DNA of 60,725 nucleotides, taken from contig NZ_RJJX01000024.1 in NCBI RefSeq assembly GCF_003996985.1, positions 1-60,725 of the forward strand, written 5' to 3'. Below are positions 37,237 through 46,324 of this stretch, piece by piece; position 1 is the first letter of the stretch, and the number at the start of each line of letters is the position of its first letter. The notes under the pieces are model-generated. The model was not told the origin of the DNA, did no database searches, and saw nothing but the letters and a program-made list of their open reading frames with translations. Source of the DNA: Ancylomarina longa. GTDB taxonomy: Bacteria; Bacteroidota; Bacteroidia; Bacteroidales; Marinifilaceae. The position numbers and the translations under genes were made by a program.

Positions 37237-38772
37237 AGTACTTACACTTCATTAGATTCTTCAATTAGATTATTATCAGGTAATTCCAAAATTTCTTTCG
37301 ATTCAAGTGCTGTAAAAGTTTCAACGTCTTTAAGTTTTCTTTCCATTACATTTGTTCTTGTTGTACGTAATGTATCAAGTGTACCAGAAGCAGTATTTAT
37401 TTGTTTGTGTACTTTTGTTAAAACACCTGAAAATTCTTTAAATTCAAATTTCACTGCTTTTAATATGTCCCAGACCTCACTACTTCTTTTTTGAACGGCA
37501 AGTGTTCTAAATCCCATTTGTAAACTGTTTAATAATGCAGATAATGTCGTTGGTCCAGTAACTGTTATTTTATACTTTCTTTGAAGTATTTCAAATAATC
37601 CGGGATGTCTCAATACTTCTGCATATAAACTTTCAACTGGTAAAAACATTATACCAAAGTCTGTTGTATGAGGTGGGTCAATATATTTATCACTTATATC
37701 TTTAGCGAAACTTTCAATCTTTTTTATTAAAATTTTTTGAGCGGATTCTATATCTTCTTTTTCTCCTTTATCGAATGCGTTAAGAAGTCTATCGTAATCC
37801 TCAATCGGGAATTTAGAATCAATTGGCAACCATACTTCCTTCCCTGATTCTTTTCCAGGTAATTTTAATGCAAACTCAACATTGGCTTGGCTACCTTTTT
37901 TAGTTGCAACATTTTTTGCGTATTGGTCAGGAGTTAATATTTGTTCTAATATATTTTCGAGTTGATATTCTCCAAGTACACCTCTTGTTTTAACATTAGA
38001 TAAAACTTTCTTCAAATCTCCAACTCCCGTTGCGATATTTTGCATTTCACCTAATCCTTTATGAACTTGTTCTAATCTATCACTTACTTGTTTGAATGAT
38101 TCGCCCAATCGTTTTTCTAAAGTAGTTTGAAGTTTTTCATCTACTGTTTTTCTCATTTCATTGAGTTGAGTGGTATTATCTTCTCTGATTGATTTAAGAT
38201 TTTTTTCAATTGTTTTTTCTACATCTTTTATGTTTTCTGTTGCCCGTTTATTTAAATCAATTTGTTGTTTATTGAAATCTCCAAAATTTTGTCTTAATAG
38301 GTCATTCAAATTTTTAATATTCTCTGAAAAATTTTCTTCAAATGATTTTAGTGATTTCGATAATTCATCTCTGTTTTCTTTTGTACTATCACTTGTTTGC
38401 TTATTAAATTCGATTTGCTGTTTATTCTGAACTGCAAATTTTTCATTCAGTAAGTCATTCAATTCCTTAACATTTTTAGAAAATTGTTCTCCAAATAAAC
38501 TAAGTGATTTTGTTAATTCATCTCTGTTTGTTTTTGAAATATCATTGGTTTCTGACCTATTTCTTTGAAACTCATCTTTGATTGATTTTTCAGTTCGCTC
38601 TAAAGTTGTATCAAACTTTAAAATGGATTCTTCAACATCTTTTAACTGAGGTTTAATATCAAGAGTAACTTTCTTTTTTAATCCAATTACAATATTTGCT
38701 ACCGCAAGGACTATCAATGTTATTAATAATGTTTCTATCATAGTATTTTCTTTTTCTTGTATTGGCTACAAC
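37228..38772. mobile_element. Cassette-like unit carrying the rmuC-like gene
   Basis: GTTGTAGCCA (37228-37237) on the left and TGGCTACAAC (38763-38772) on the right form a perfect 10-bp inverted repeat that encloses exactly one gene. This is the arrangement left by an integron cassette: the first bases of the cassette derive from its own attC and are complementary to the attC start at its other end. Confidence 0.55.
37242..38741 (-). CDS. RmuC-family DNA recombination protein
   Basis: 499 residues. An N-terminal membrane anchor (about 3-20, LLITLIVLAVANIVIGL) precedes ~230 residues of coiled coil containing repeated blocks (NRDELSKSLKSFEENFSENIKNL and two similar copies). The C-terminal RmuC nuclease-like domain has ILTPDQYAKNVATKKGSQANVEFALKLPG, WLPIDSKFPIEDYDRLL and DFGIMFLPVESLYAEVLRHPGL. 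The conserved IDSKFP and FLPVE motifs are intact. RmuC limits DNA inversion and has been linked to anti-mobile-element functions. The gene forms its own cassette-like unit upstream of the RecQ-like module. This may be an accessory copy distinct from a housekeeping rmuC. Confidence 0.9.
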   Translation of the reverse strand: MIETLLITLIVLAVANIVIGLKKKVTLDIKPQLKDVEESILKFDTTLERTEKSIKDEFQRNRSETNDISKTNRDELTKSLSLFGEQFSKNVKELNDLLNEKFAVQNKQQIEFNKQTSDSTKENRDELSKSLKSFEENFSENIKNLNDLLRQNFGDFNKQQIDLNKRATENIKDVEKTIEKNLKSIREDNTTQLNEMRKTVDEKLQTTLEKRLGESFKQVSDRLEQVHKGLGEMQNIATGVGDLKKVLSNVKTRGVLGEYQLENILEQILTPDQYAKNVATKKGSQANVEFALKLPGKESGKEVWLPIDSKFPIEDYDRLLNAFDKGEKEDIESAQKILIKKIESFAKDISDKYIDPPHTTDFGIMFLPVESLYAEVLRHPGLFEILQRKYKITVTGPTTLSALLNSLQMGFRTLAVQKRSSEVWDILKAVKFEFKEFSGVLTKVHKQINTASGTLDTLRTTRTNVMERKLKDVETFTALESKEILELPDNNLIEESNEV

Positions 38773-39140
38773 GATTGTGTATAAGTAACTCGTTACGTTT
38801 ATATTTCTTTTATAGGCTGAATTTATATGTTTTTCTAAGATGCGTTTATTAAATCTTCAATAGGATTTTTAATCTTACAGAAATCGGTTTTTGATACAGG
38901 AGTATATTTCTGTTGTTTTCGAACTTCCCTACCCCAAACCTTCCTGTATAAATCTCAAACCTATTCCTTACTCCCGCTAAGTTGTTAGTATGTGCGAAAT
39001 CGCCTAGTCTAATCTCCCCTTTCGCATTTAGTATGTTTTCTAAAAGCCCCCTAAAATTAAATATATAATTTAATATAGTACCCTCTTTTATCAAATTATG
39101 ATCATAGAATCATTTTAAATAAGATTTACACTAATAAAAA
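38773..39140. other. Intergenic region, possible old element remnant
   Basis: No gene is confidently seen. Just right of the rmuC-like unit comes CGATTGTGTATAAGTAACTC. A minus-strand frame at 38849-39094 reads GEIRLGDFAHTNNLAGVRNR in part, which looks like a fragment of a longer protein but has no family I can name. Confidence 0.3.
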
Positions 39141-39175
39141 TAGGCTGCCGAACTAGTCGGCAGCCTAAAACATAT
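39141..39175 (-). terminator. Strong terminator of the copy-2 helical protein gene
   Basis: TAGGCTGCCG (39141-39150) and CGGCAGCCTA (39158-39167) make a perfect 10-bp stem with a short loop. On the minus strand a T run (TTTTTATTAG) follows. Confidence 0.88.
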
Positions 39176-39206
39176 AAGCTGCGAAAACATTTTCATTTAC
39201 GATTGG

Positions 39207-40133
39207 CTAGGACATGCTAGCTTCTTCAATTTGCACTGGTGTAAATGCAACATCCAGTACAATAGGTTGATCGGGCAGTATCACCAGCTTTTTCACTACG
39301 GTGACGTAAGCACTTCGGCTAAAGGCTATTTCGTGCATCCCCGGACTTAGGTTTGTAATGAAATAACCGCCTTTTTCGCCACCCTTTACCTGAGGTTTTT
39401 GTCCGTCGATACTTACCCGAACACGACGTATTGGCTTTCCGTTCACAGCATCGGTGAATATACCCTGAATGGCTCTTGTGCGAACCATGCTTCCGGAGAT
39501 TTCGATGCTGCTCAGAAAATCCTGATACAAGGCAGCATCGCTTTCGGCGTATTTACTGCGCACATACAGTTTCAACACATTGTTAAGCAAGTCGTTGTAT
39601 TGCTCCAACTTTTGATCAATACCTTTCCGCAGCTCCCTATGTTGTATGCGGAATTCCTGCGGATCATTAATCTTTTGATCGAAGTCAGCGATTGCCGCAG
39701 ACAAGGCAGTTCCAGCTTCTTCGTCAATTCCTGCCAATGTGGCTTCCCCGGCATTATCGGCACATATACCTTGTAATTTCTGTGCATTCAAGAGTACTTG
39801 CTCCGAAGGTACTCTTTGGAGATTAGTCATTGTATATCCGGTGATATTACGAAAGATTTCCACCGATTTTAAATTGCCATAGCTAACGAGCAATCCCGAC
39901 AGATTAAAGCATATCTTCTCTAAATTTTTTCGAGACATCTGCTTTTCTTCGGTTTCGGATTTACTCTTGATTCCGAGCATGGGAATCAAATTATCAAACT
40001 CTGTTTTGATACCCTTAATGGTAGTCATTACCTGGGTGAAGGTGGTATCCTCGCCCAATTTAGTCTGGTTTTGTTCTCCAAACTCCACCAAATCTTTCAT
40101 TTGGCGGTATTGCTTTATTTCAAAAGTGTTCAT
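39207..40133 (-). CDS. Cytoplasmic helical protein with C-terminal carboxypeptidase-regulatory-like domain (copy 2)
   Basis: 309 residues from the ATG at 40133; an in-frame ATG 18 bp upstream is also possible. No signal peptide. Residues 1 to about 215 are helical. The last ~90 residues are a carboxypeptidase-regulatory-like sandwich (TRAIQGIFTDAVNGKPIRRV, GGEKGGYFITNLSPGMHEIAF, VLDVAFTPV). Layout and size match the protein at 6084-7004, but the sequences are only distantly alike. A tandem array of 21/22-bp units lies 356 bp upstream. No function is known to me. The shared layout suggests a family whose members sit next to such arrays. Confidence 0.75.
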   Translation of the reverse strand: MNTFEIKQYRQMKDLVEFGEQNQTKLGEDTTFTQVMTTIKGIKTEFDNLIPMLGIKSKSETEEKQMSRKNLEKICFNLSGLLVSYGNLKSVEIFRNITGYTMTNLQRVPSEQVLLNAQKLQGICADNAGEATLAGIDEEAGTALSAAIADFDQKINDPQEFRIQHRELRKGIDQKLEQYNDLLNNVLKLYVRSKYAESDAALYQDFLSSIEISGSMVRTRAIQGIFTDAVNGKPIRRVRVSIDGQKPQVKGGEKGGYFITNLSPGMHEIAFSRSAYVTVVKKLVILPDQPIVLDVAFTPVQIEEASMS

Positions 40134-40488
40134 ATATATTTTTTTAAACACAAGAAAAAATTTGATTAGTACTACTTGCTATTCTGGCTAAACCCCTATA
40201 ACAGCAAGTATAATAAGAGTTAAAGGTTCGAAGTACCTACATGATATTCGAAATCCTTGTTGGCATATTTCGCATATTATAATGTTTCTGGTTTTCTGCA
40301 TTCCCACATTCTGGCTTTACATTTCATTATACATAGCTACACTCGCCCAACATCTTACTATACTTTCGCTTCCCCTTTGCTTCACTTTCTTTACAATCCT
40401 CTGTCCTTTCCACTCCCCTACTATGTATTCGCAATTTCTTTTGCTTTACGCTTTTTCTGATTCTCTTTAGTTTTTTTCTTTCCGCTTC

Positions 40489-40791
40489 ACTTTCCACTAC
40501 ACTTATCATTACACTCACGTCTGTTCTCTTTACTTTCCACTGCTCTTATCATTACGCTCACCTCTTTTATCATTACACTACACTACCCTTATCATTACAC
40601 TCACGTCTTTTATCATTACACTACACTACTCTCATCATTACACTCACCTCTTTTATCATTACACTACAGCACTCCCATCATTACACTACAGGCCTCTTAT
40701 CATTACACTACAGCACTCCCATCATTACACTACACTACCCCTATCATTACACTACAGCCCCCTCATCATTACTCTCACCACTTTTATCATT
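40489..40791. repeat. 21/22-bp tandem repeat array B
   Basis: Fourteen adjacent units start at 40489, 40511, 40532, 40554, 40575, 40597, 40618, 40640, 40661, 40683, 40705, 40727, 40749 and 40771. Two types occur: a 21-bp type (ACACTCACSTCTTTTATC plus ATT) and a 22-bp type (ACACTACA, a variable 7-8 bases, then YATCATT). They alternate at the left, and the 22-bp type takes over at the right. All units begin ACACT or similar and end TATCATT/CATCATT. Mixed lengths rule out a coding repeat. There are no spacers, so it is not CRISPR. Confidence 0.88.
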
Positions 40792-40799
40792 ACATGTAA

Positions 40800-41826
40800 C
40801 AGTACGACTAGCTTCCCGCGTTCCTTTTATCTGTCCTTTCCACCAGGCTTTTCTTTATCCGCTTCTCTCTCCTATTTACGCTTCTGATAGATATTCTATA
40901 CATTCTTTGTGCTATTTCCTACTCCGTCGCGAAGAATCCAATTACCTCTAATCAAGATAAATACGCGCGACGAGATGATTGGAATTCCCTACCCGGGATG
41001 GCAGTCGCTTAATGCTCCTTTATCCCGGGCTATGGTATTGGAGCCTTTCAGGCTCTACTAATACGAAGCTAATTGCAATTACTTTGAATTTGGCAATGTT
41101 TGGGCAGATTGCCACGCTGCGCTCACAATGACAACTATGAATTAGCGCATGTGCAGTTTGTTGGAGATGCTCTAAAGAAATGGAGCAGTCTGCTGATGTG
41201 CTGATGCGCGCTGGCCTGAAAAAAATGCGGGCCGGCGGTGGAGTGAATGGATATTTAGACTTTTCCGCTAACCGGATAAAGTCGTTAAGAATATCCAGAG
41301 TGTGAGGATAGCATATTTTTTTCTTGATTTTTTGGTTCTTTTTGCATCAAGGCAAAATGAACGAAAGCATTACACTCCTATCTCTGAACAGATTTCCTAT
41401 TCCGTCGCAAAGAATCATTTCACACTAAAGCATCACTTCAGTCAGCTAATCCCATAGCCTGAAGGGCTAATGTACTATAACTAGGGGCGATGCCCCTGGT
41501 TAGGAGATTAGAGCCTTTCAGGCTCTACTAAATGCGAAGCTAATTGCAATTGTTTTGGATTTGGCAGTGTTCGTACGGATTGCCACGCTACATTCGTTAG
41601 GTCAGGTTTGAATTAGCGCAGGTGCAGTTTGTTGGAGATTGCCACGGCTCCGTGCCTTCGCCTCGCAATGACAGCTTTGGAGAAACAGATTACCATATCT
41701 CCAATAATCAAAATCAGCTGTCATCGTGAAGGAGCATTACGCGACTGTGGCGATCCGTTGCTAATTGCAATTTCTTATTTGTTTGGTAGTGTTCGGATAG
41801 ATTGCCACGCTCGCTAGGTCAGCAAT
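40800..41826. repeat. Gene-free region filled with dispersed repeats
   Basis: Over 1 kb without a gene. It holds several short repeat types: TTAGCGCATGTGCAGTTTGT at 41144 and a near copy at 41614; CCGTCGCGAAGAATC at 40925 and 41403; GAGCCTTTCAGGCTCTACTA at 41042 and 41511; GGGGCGATGCCCCTGG at 41483; and ATTGCCACGCT at 41109, 41580 and 41800. Related copies lie at 7120-7260, downstream of the copy-1 helical protein. These look like non-autonomous dispersed elements. Confidence 0.65.
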
Positions 41827-42095
41827 ATTTTAAGTATGTTCTCAAATTGAGCCTGTAAACCAGTACAACACACAAATCTATATTTCTATTTTTCTTGAAA
41901 CTATTTTCTCCTTTCCTTTTCAGGAGAGGAATAAGGTGTAGTCTTTCTGTTGCAACTCCGGTGTATAAAGTCACGATCATACCCCGAGCATTAGTTTGGT
42001 TTGATATTTGCAATTGTGTACGAGAAGTTTTCTAATACAGAAAAAAGAAATTTGGAAACCTGATAGCTTCCCTGTCGTAGTATCGAATTATAAAT

Positions 42096-42103
42096 TATTT
42101 TTG
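42096..42103 (+). promoter_or_regulatory. -7 box before the lipoprotein gene
   Basis: TATTTTTG fits the TAnnTTTG -7 consensus of Bacteroidota and lies 23 bp before the start codon at 42127. No clear -33 element. Confidence 0.5.
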
Positions 42104-42126
42104 CACACAAATCAAAACCCACACTT

Positions 42127-43275
42127 ATGAATAAAACCATCCAATACGCACTATTCGCTTTCATCCTTATAGCTACAGCTTGTAGTTCGGGAGAAAAAGC
42201 ACTTCAAAAAGGTGACTATTACCATGCAGTAATTAAATCAATTGATCGATTGCGATCGAACCCGGATAAATCGAAAGCTCAGCAAACACTTCTCGAGAGT
42301 TATCCTTTGGCTGTAAACTGGTACAAAAATCAAATTGCTGCCTCCTTGCAATCATCCGATCCGTTTAAACACACCAAGACAGTAGGATACTATCAAAGTC
42401 TGAACAGCATGTATAACGAAATAAACCGATGTCCGGCTGCTTTGCATTTACTTCCAAATGTGCAATTGTTCCGACAGGAAGAGGATCTAGCCAGACAAGA
42501 GGCTGCTCCCGAATGTTATCAGGCAGGAATTCAGCAATTAGCGAAACAAACTCGTGAGGATGCCAAACATGCTTACCGGCTTTTCGTGAGAGCAAATCAA
42601 TTTGTTCCGAACTATAAGGATGTGAAGGAGAAGATTCGCGAGGCTGAATATCAGGCAACCCTTAAGGTGATTATTGAACACATTCCCATTCAATCGACAA
42701 AGTATCAGTTAAGCGCAGCTTTCTTTCAGGATCAGGTAACGCAATATATCTTTCACAATATCAAACAAAAATTTGTACGATTCTACACTCCCAAACAAGC
42801 TAAGTTAGAAGGCTTGGAATATCCCGATCAGGTTATCGCTATGCGTTTCGAGGATTTTGTAGTTGGGGAAACGCACGATACGGACATAGAACGGGAAGTG
42901 ATTAGTACCGATAGTGTTGAAGTAGGCAGCACCACGCTAAAGAACGGTGAAAAAGTGAAGGTATTCAATAAAGTGAAAGCCAAGCTGCACATCCATCGTC
43001 GCGAAGTAATTTCAAAAGGTCTGCTTTCTCTTCAGATTGAAGAATACAGCAATCAGAAACTATTGGAGAATAAGCAAATGGGAGGCAAATATGTTTGGTT
43101 TGAGGAATGGGGTCATTTTAATGGGGATGAAAGAGCCCTCACCAACGAAGAACTGGAAATCTGCAAGCAAGAGCCGATACTTCCTCCTGCTCGTCAGGAT
43201 TTATTTGTAGAATTCACCAAACCGATTTACACCCAACTAACTGCTGAGATCAGCCGATTCTATAAGCGTTATTAA
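42127..43275 (+). CDS. Lipoprotein of unknown function
   Basis: 382 residues with a lipoprotein signal (MNKTIQYALFAFILIATACSS; lipobox with Cys19). Residues 20-170 are helical and TPR-like (YYHAVIKSIDRLRSNPDKSKA, DAKHAYRLFVRANQF). The C-terminal part is mixed alpha/beta with no family I recognise. The N-terminal EKALQKGDYYHAV pattern is seen in Bacteroidota periplasmic TPR lipoproteins. It is monocistronic and ends in a strong terminator. Confidence 0.8.
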   Translation: MNKTIQYALFAFILIATACSSGEKALQKGDYYHAVIKSIDRLRSNPDKSKAQQTLLESYPLAVNWYKNQIAASLQSSDPFKHTKTVGYYQSLNSMYNEINRCPAALHLLPNVQLFRQEEDLARQEAAPECYQAGIQQLAKQTREDAKHAYRLFVRANQFVPNYKDVKEKIREAEYQATLKVIIEHIPIQSTKYQLSAAFFQDQVTQYIFHNIKQKFVRFYTPKQAKLEGLEYPDQVIAMRFEDFVVGETHDTDIEREVISTDSVEVGSTTLKNGEKVKVFNKVKAKLHIHRREVISKGLLSLQIEEYSNQKLLENKQMGGKYVWFEEWGHFNGDERALTNEELEICKQEPILPPARQDLFVEFTKPIYTQLTAEISRFYKRY

Positions 43276-43317
43276 TGGAGAGACTACATCGAAAGAAATT
43301 GTTTTAAAAGAAATATT

Positions 43318-43356
43318 AACGGATTCTGAGCTCGCTTCAGAATCCGTTGTTTTTTC
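43318..43356 (+). terminator. Rho-independent terminator
   Basis: AACGGATTCTGA pairs with TCAGAATCCGTT around a short loop and is followed by GTTTTTT. It ends the lipoprotein gene. Confidence 0.9.
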
Positions 43357-43383
43357 CTTATGCCTCCTCTCATCCTTGCGCCC

Positions 43384-43941
43384 TTATAAATTAGTCTCCC
43401 TGCAATTATCGCAACTGCTTACTTTTTTTTCGTAATCGATAATTTTACCGGTGGAATCCTGTTCGAAACTACAGCATTTACGAAGCGCTTCCTTTAAAAG
43501 ATTACGGCCCCGTTGCACCCTTGATTTAGCCGCAGAATAGGAAATATGCAATTTGTCTGCCAGTTGTTTTTGGCTCAAGCCATTCAATTCCGAAAGGAGT
43601 AAGGCATCGCGGTAAGTCTCGGGTAAGGATTTTATCATCGGTAAGATGCAGGTCTGAATATCAGTTAAGGCATCCGGGTTGTTTTCATCCTCCAAATCTT
43701 GGAGCGGACTATTCAGGTCCGTAACATCATTCGATCTGCGGTAGTAATCGATAATCGTATTTCGGGTAATCTGAAACAACCAGGCTTTTACCTTTCGGCC
43801 TTCCTGCAAGCTATCTATGCAAGTATGAATCTTGATAAACACCTCCTGCAATATATCCTCAGCAGTAGCCGAATCAGCTACTCTTTTCTGAATAAAGGAT
43901 AATAACTGTTTGTGGTATGTTCTCCAGAGATGTTCTACCAT
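43384..43941 (-). CDS. sigZ: SigZ-type ECF sigma factor
   Basis: 185 residues. Sigma-70 region 2 (ADSATAEDILQEVFIKIH, VKAWLFQITRNTIIDYYRR) and region 4 (LPETYRDALLLSELNGLSQKQLADKLHISYSAAKSRVQRG) are complete. The C-terminal tail has extra cysteines (KCCSFEQDSTGKIIDYEKKVSSCDNC), typical of the SigZ group. No anti-sigma gene is attached. The tail cysteines may sense redox state or metal. The divergent/adjacent Cys-rich mini-protein at 44247 on the same strand lies directly upstream. Confidence 0.9.
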   Translation of the reverse strand: MVEHLWRTYHKQLLSFIQKRVADSATAEDILQEVFIKIHTCIDSLQEGRKVKAWLFQITRNTIIDYYRRSNDVTDLNSPLQDLEDENNPDALTDIQTCILPMIKSLPETYRDALLLSELNGLSQKQLADKLHISYSAAKSRVQRGRNLLKEALRKCCSFEQDSTGKIIDYEKKVSSCDNCRETNL

Positions 43942-44246
43942 ATTGTAATTCGCTTTTTTATTCTTGCCTTTCGCTTAGCAAAAATACAAAAAAGAAGATA
44001 TAATCTATATTCATTCTAAATAATTCACCAGAATCATCTCTATCTGGTATTAACATGGTGATAAGCTTTCAAACACCTATTTCTAAATCCCCTAATGGGA
44101 TAGATCAATATTCGGAAAAACTATTTGCCAACTTCGAAGATCCTTTGAATCGATCTTGTATGAACAAACTACACCCCTTTTCATACCAGATGAAAAGGGG
44201 TGTGTTCTACTATCCCCGAAAGGGAATATTTTACAGCCAAATAATA
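43942..44246. other. Intergenic region with strong palindrome
   Basis: No gene seen. ACACCCCTTTTCAT (44171-44184) and ATGAAAAGGGGTGT (44190-44203) form a perfect 14-bp stem with a 5-nt loop. It lies just past the 3' end of the minus-strand Cys-rich gene and could terminate it, although the T run is weak. Confidence 0.6.
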
Positions 44247-44501
44247 TTAACATCCGCAATTGCCACCGCAACCGCATTCGCTTTGTATGTATTTTAGATC
44301 TCTGAATTGCTCCGGAATCACCTCTTCTTTTTTCTCTTCGGGCGGACACTGACAAGGTCCCAATCCCTGACAAGCACAGTCTTTCAATGCTTTTTCTTCC
44401 GGCGCATTCATCACCTGATTCACCAATTCTGCTTTTACTTCCTCATCGTTACAACATACTCCTGTATGATACAGTTGAGATCCACAACAATCCTTATTCA
44501 T
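44247..44501 (-). CDS. Small cysteine-rich protein
   Basis: 84 residues with 13 cysteines: DCCGSQ and GVCCND at the N-terminus, DCACQGLGPCQCPP in the middle, and ECGCGGNCGC at the very end. No signal peptide. The central EEKALKDCACQGLG region may be a short helix. The Cys spacing suggests metal (Cu, Zn) or Fe-S binding in the cytoplasm. It sits upstream of, and on the same strand as, the SigZ-like factor whose own tail is Cys-rich, so a shared metal or redox role is possible. No known family is recognised. Confidence 0.7.
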   Translation of the reverse strand: MNKDCCGSQLYHTGVCCNDEEVKAELVNQVMNAPEEKALKDCACQGLGPCQCPPEEKKEEVIPEQFRDLKYIQSECGCGGNCGC

Positions 44502-44692
44502 ATCCTTAAAAGTTTATCAATTTTATTAAATGATTTTCTAATTCTATTTGGGTAGACGCAGGTTTTGCCAAATGGATGCAGAAAAAAGATGAAAATTAAT
44601 CTCTGCCTGATTTATTTTCCGAAGTGCTTGTATATTCCCTTGATGCTTGCGAAATTACACCTGCATACAACAAGCCTAAAACCAAACAAATT

Positions 44693-45268
44693 ATGAAACA
44701 TTTACTTTCCCTTCTGATCCTACTATATTTTCTCACTCCCTACTCCAAGGCTCAAAATCCTAAGGTGGTAATTGCTACCTCTAAGGGGAATATCGAATTG
44801 GAGATTTATGAAAGTAAAGCCCCCATAACAGCAAAGCATTTTTTATCTAATGTAGATCAGAATGTATTTAAGGATGCCTGTTTTTACCGTGTGGTGCGAA
44901 TGGACAATCAACCTTTTAATCAGGTTAAAATTGAAGTAATTCAAGGGGGATTGTTTCAGGATTCTATTGTGGATAAAATGCCTGTGATTCCTCACGAGAC
45001 AACCCAGCAAACGGGCATACTTCATCGCAATGGAGTGATTTCCATGGCCCGATCGGAACCGGGAACTGCCTCTACTGAATTCTTTATCTGCGTGGGAGAT
45101 CAACCCGAACTCGATTATATGGGACATCGGAATCCGGATGGACAGGGTTTTGCTACTTTCGGAAAAGTAACAAAAGGAATGGAGGTTGTGAGAGCCATTC
45201 AGCAACTTAAAGATCAGGAGCAAATGCTAATAGTACCGGTGAAAATCTATTCGATTACCAGGAAATAG
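44693..45268 (+). CDS. Exported cyclophilin-type peptidyl-prolyl isomerase
   Basis: 191 residues from the ATG at 44693, which gives a proper signal peptide (MKHLLSLLILLYFLTPYSKA); the frame extends further upstream without support. The cyclophilin fold is visible: VVIATSKGNIELEIYESKAP, HFLSNVDQNVFKDACFYRVV, GVISMARSEPGTASTEFFIC and FATFGKVTKGMEVVRAIQ. The FFIC segment is the usual active-site strand (FFI). It acts on proline bonds of envelope proteins. Confidence 0.92.
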   Translation: MKHLLSLLILLYFLTPYSKAQNPKVVIATSKGNIELEIYESKAPITAKHFLSNVDQNVFKDACFYRVVRMDNQPFNQVKIEVIQGGLFQDSIVDKMPVIPHETTQQTGILHRNGVISMARSEPGTASTEFFICVGDQPELDYMGHRNPDGQGFATFGKVTKGMEVVRAIQQLKDQEQMLIVPVKIYSITRK

Positions 45269-45311
45269 TTTGCTTATCCCAAACCATTCCTCTGCGAATT
45301 ATCTACCTAAG

Positions 45312-46007
45312 TTAAACCGGTAGCAAGGCTATCAATTCCCGAATATTTCTGATTTCGGTATAGCTGGCATCTTGGATTTCTGTATTACCGACCTTCTCGT
45401 GTTCCCATGTAGTATGATAAGGAACGTGCACCGCATTTCCCCCCAATTGCAATACCGGAAGAATATCTGATTTTAAAGAATTCCCCACCATCAGTAATTC
45501 TTCGGGCTTCACATCTAAATGCTTTATTAATTTTTGATAATCTTCTATTTGCTTATCGCTCATCACTTCGATATGATGAAAATATTTTAGCAAACCAGAC
45601 TTTTTCAATTTCCTTTCCTGATCGAGTAAATCCCCTTTGGTGGCAACAATCAAACGATACTTATCCTTCAGATTCTCCAAAACCTCCACTACTCCGTCGA
45701 GTAACTCTATAGGCTTATTCATTTGTGCTTTTCCCAATTCGAGAATCGCCTGGATTTTCTCTGCAAGAATATTCCCTTTGGTAATCTTTAATCCTGTTTC
45801 TATCATCGATAATACAAAGCCTTTGGTTCCATATCCGTAAAGAGGAATATTTCCGATTTCTATCTCAAAAAGCTTCTCTGTTACTTCCTCCAGCCCCATC
45901 CCATTCTTTAAGAGATTACAGAATTTCGATTCCGTTTCCCTAAAATAAGGTTCGTTTACCCAAAGGGTATCATCCGCATCAAAACCAATTACTTTTATTT
46001 TATCCAT
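45312..46007 (-). CDS. HAD-superfamily phosphatase (YjjG-like)
   Basis: 231 residues from the ATG at 46007; the in-frame codons upstream lack coding character. Motif I GFDADDTLWVNEPYF (nucleophile Asp and acid Asp), motif II VATKG, motif III lysine in KLIKHLDVKPEELLMVGNSLKSDILP. A helical cap follows motif I. The family removes phosphate from nucleotides or sugar phosphates. The D-x-D-D-T-L-W start matches YjjG/house-cleaning pyrimidine nucleotidase-like members. It is not beta-phosphoglucomutase, whose cap and motif differ. Confidence 0.85.
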   Translation of the reverse strand: MDKIKVIGFDADDTLWVNEPYFRETESKFCNLLKNGMGLEEVTEKLFEIEIGNIPLYGYGTKGFVLSMIETGLKITKGNILAEKIQAILELGKAQMNKPIELLDGVVEVLENLKDKYRLIVATKGDLLDQERKLKKSGLLKYFHHIEVMSDKQIEDYQKLIKHLDVKPEELLMVGNSLKSDILPVLQLGGNAVHVPYHTTWEHEKVGNTEIQDASYTEIRNIRELIALLPV

Positions 46008-46324
46008 TCTATTTCTTCTAATATCTCTTAGTATAGTCGTACAACGACACCACAAATATAAGCTTAACTATCTTTTAACCAAGCATTCATTTCATACTGG
46101 AAAAACAAACTATACAAATGTATTTTAATGAATACCTGAAACATTTACCGGCTGTTTCCGTTAATTTATATCCACGAAGCCAATAGACAAATAGACCTTC
46201 AATTTTACGATGATATTGGCTCAGAACATAAAAAGAAATTGGACATCAGTAGAAAAAATCATTAAATTGAATGTAAAGCTGATGTATAATATTTTTATTC
46301 AGCACCATACAAACGTTTATCGAT

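Noticed and set aside
38849-39094. 81-codon minus-strand frame beyond the rmuC-like unit
   Set aside because: A fragment-like translation, but no family could be named and no start context is convincing.
40489-40791. CRISPR array
   Set aside because: Units are contiguous with no spacers and no cas genes lie nearby.
45312-46007. Beta-phosphoglucomutase partner for the GH65 enzyme
   Set aside because: The HAD motifs fit a YjjG-like phosphatase better, and the gene is 33 kb away.
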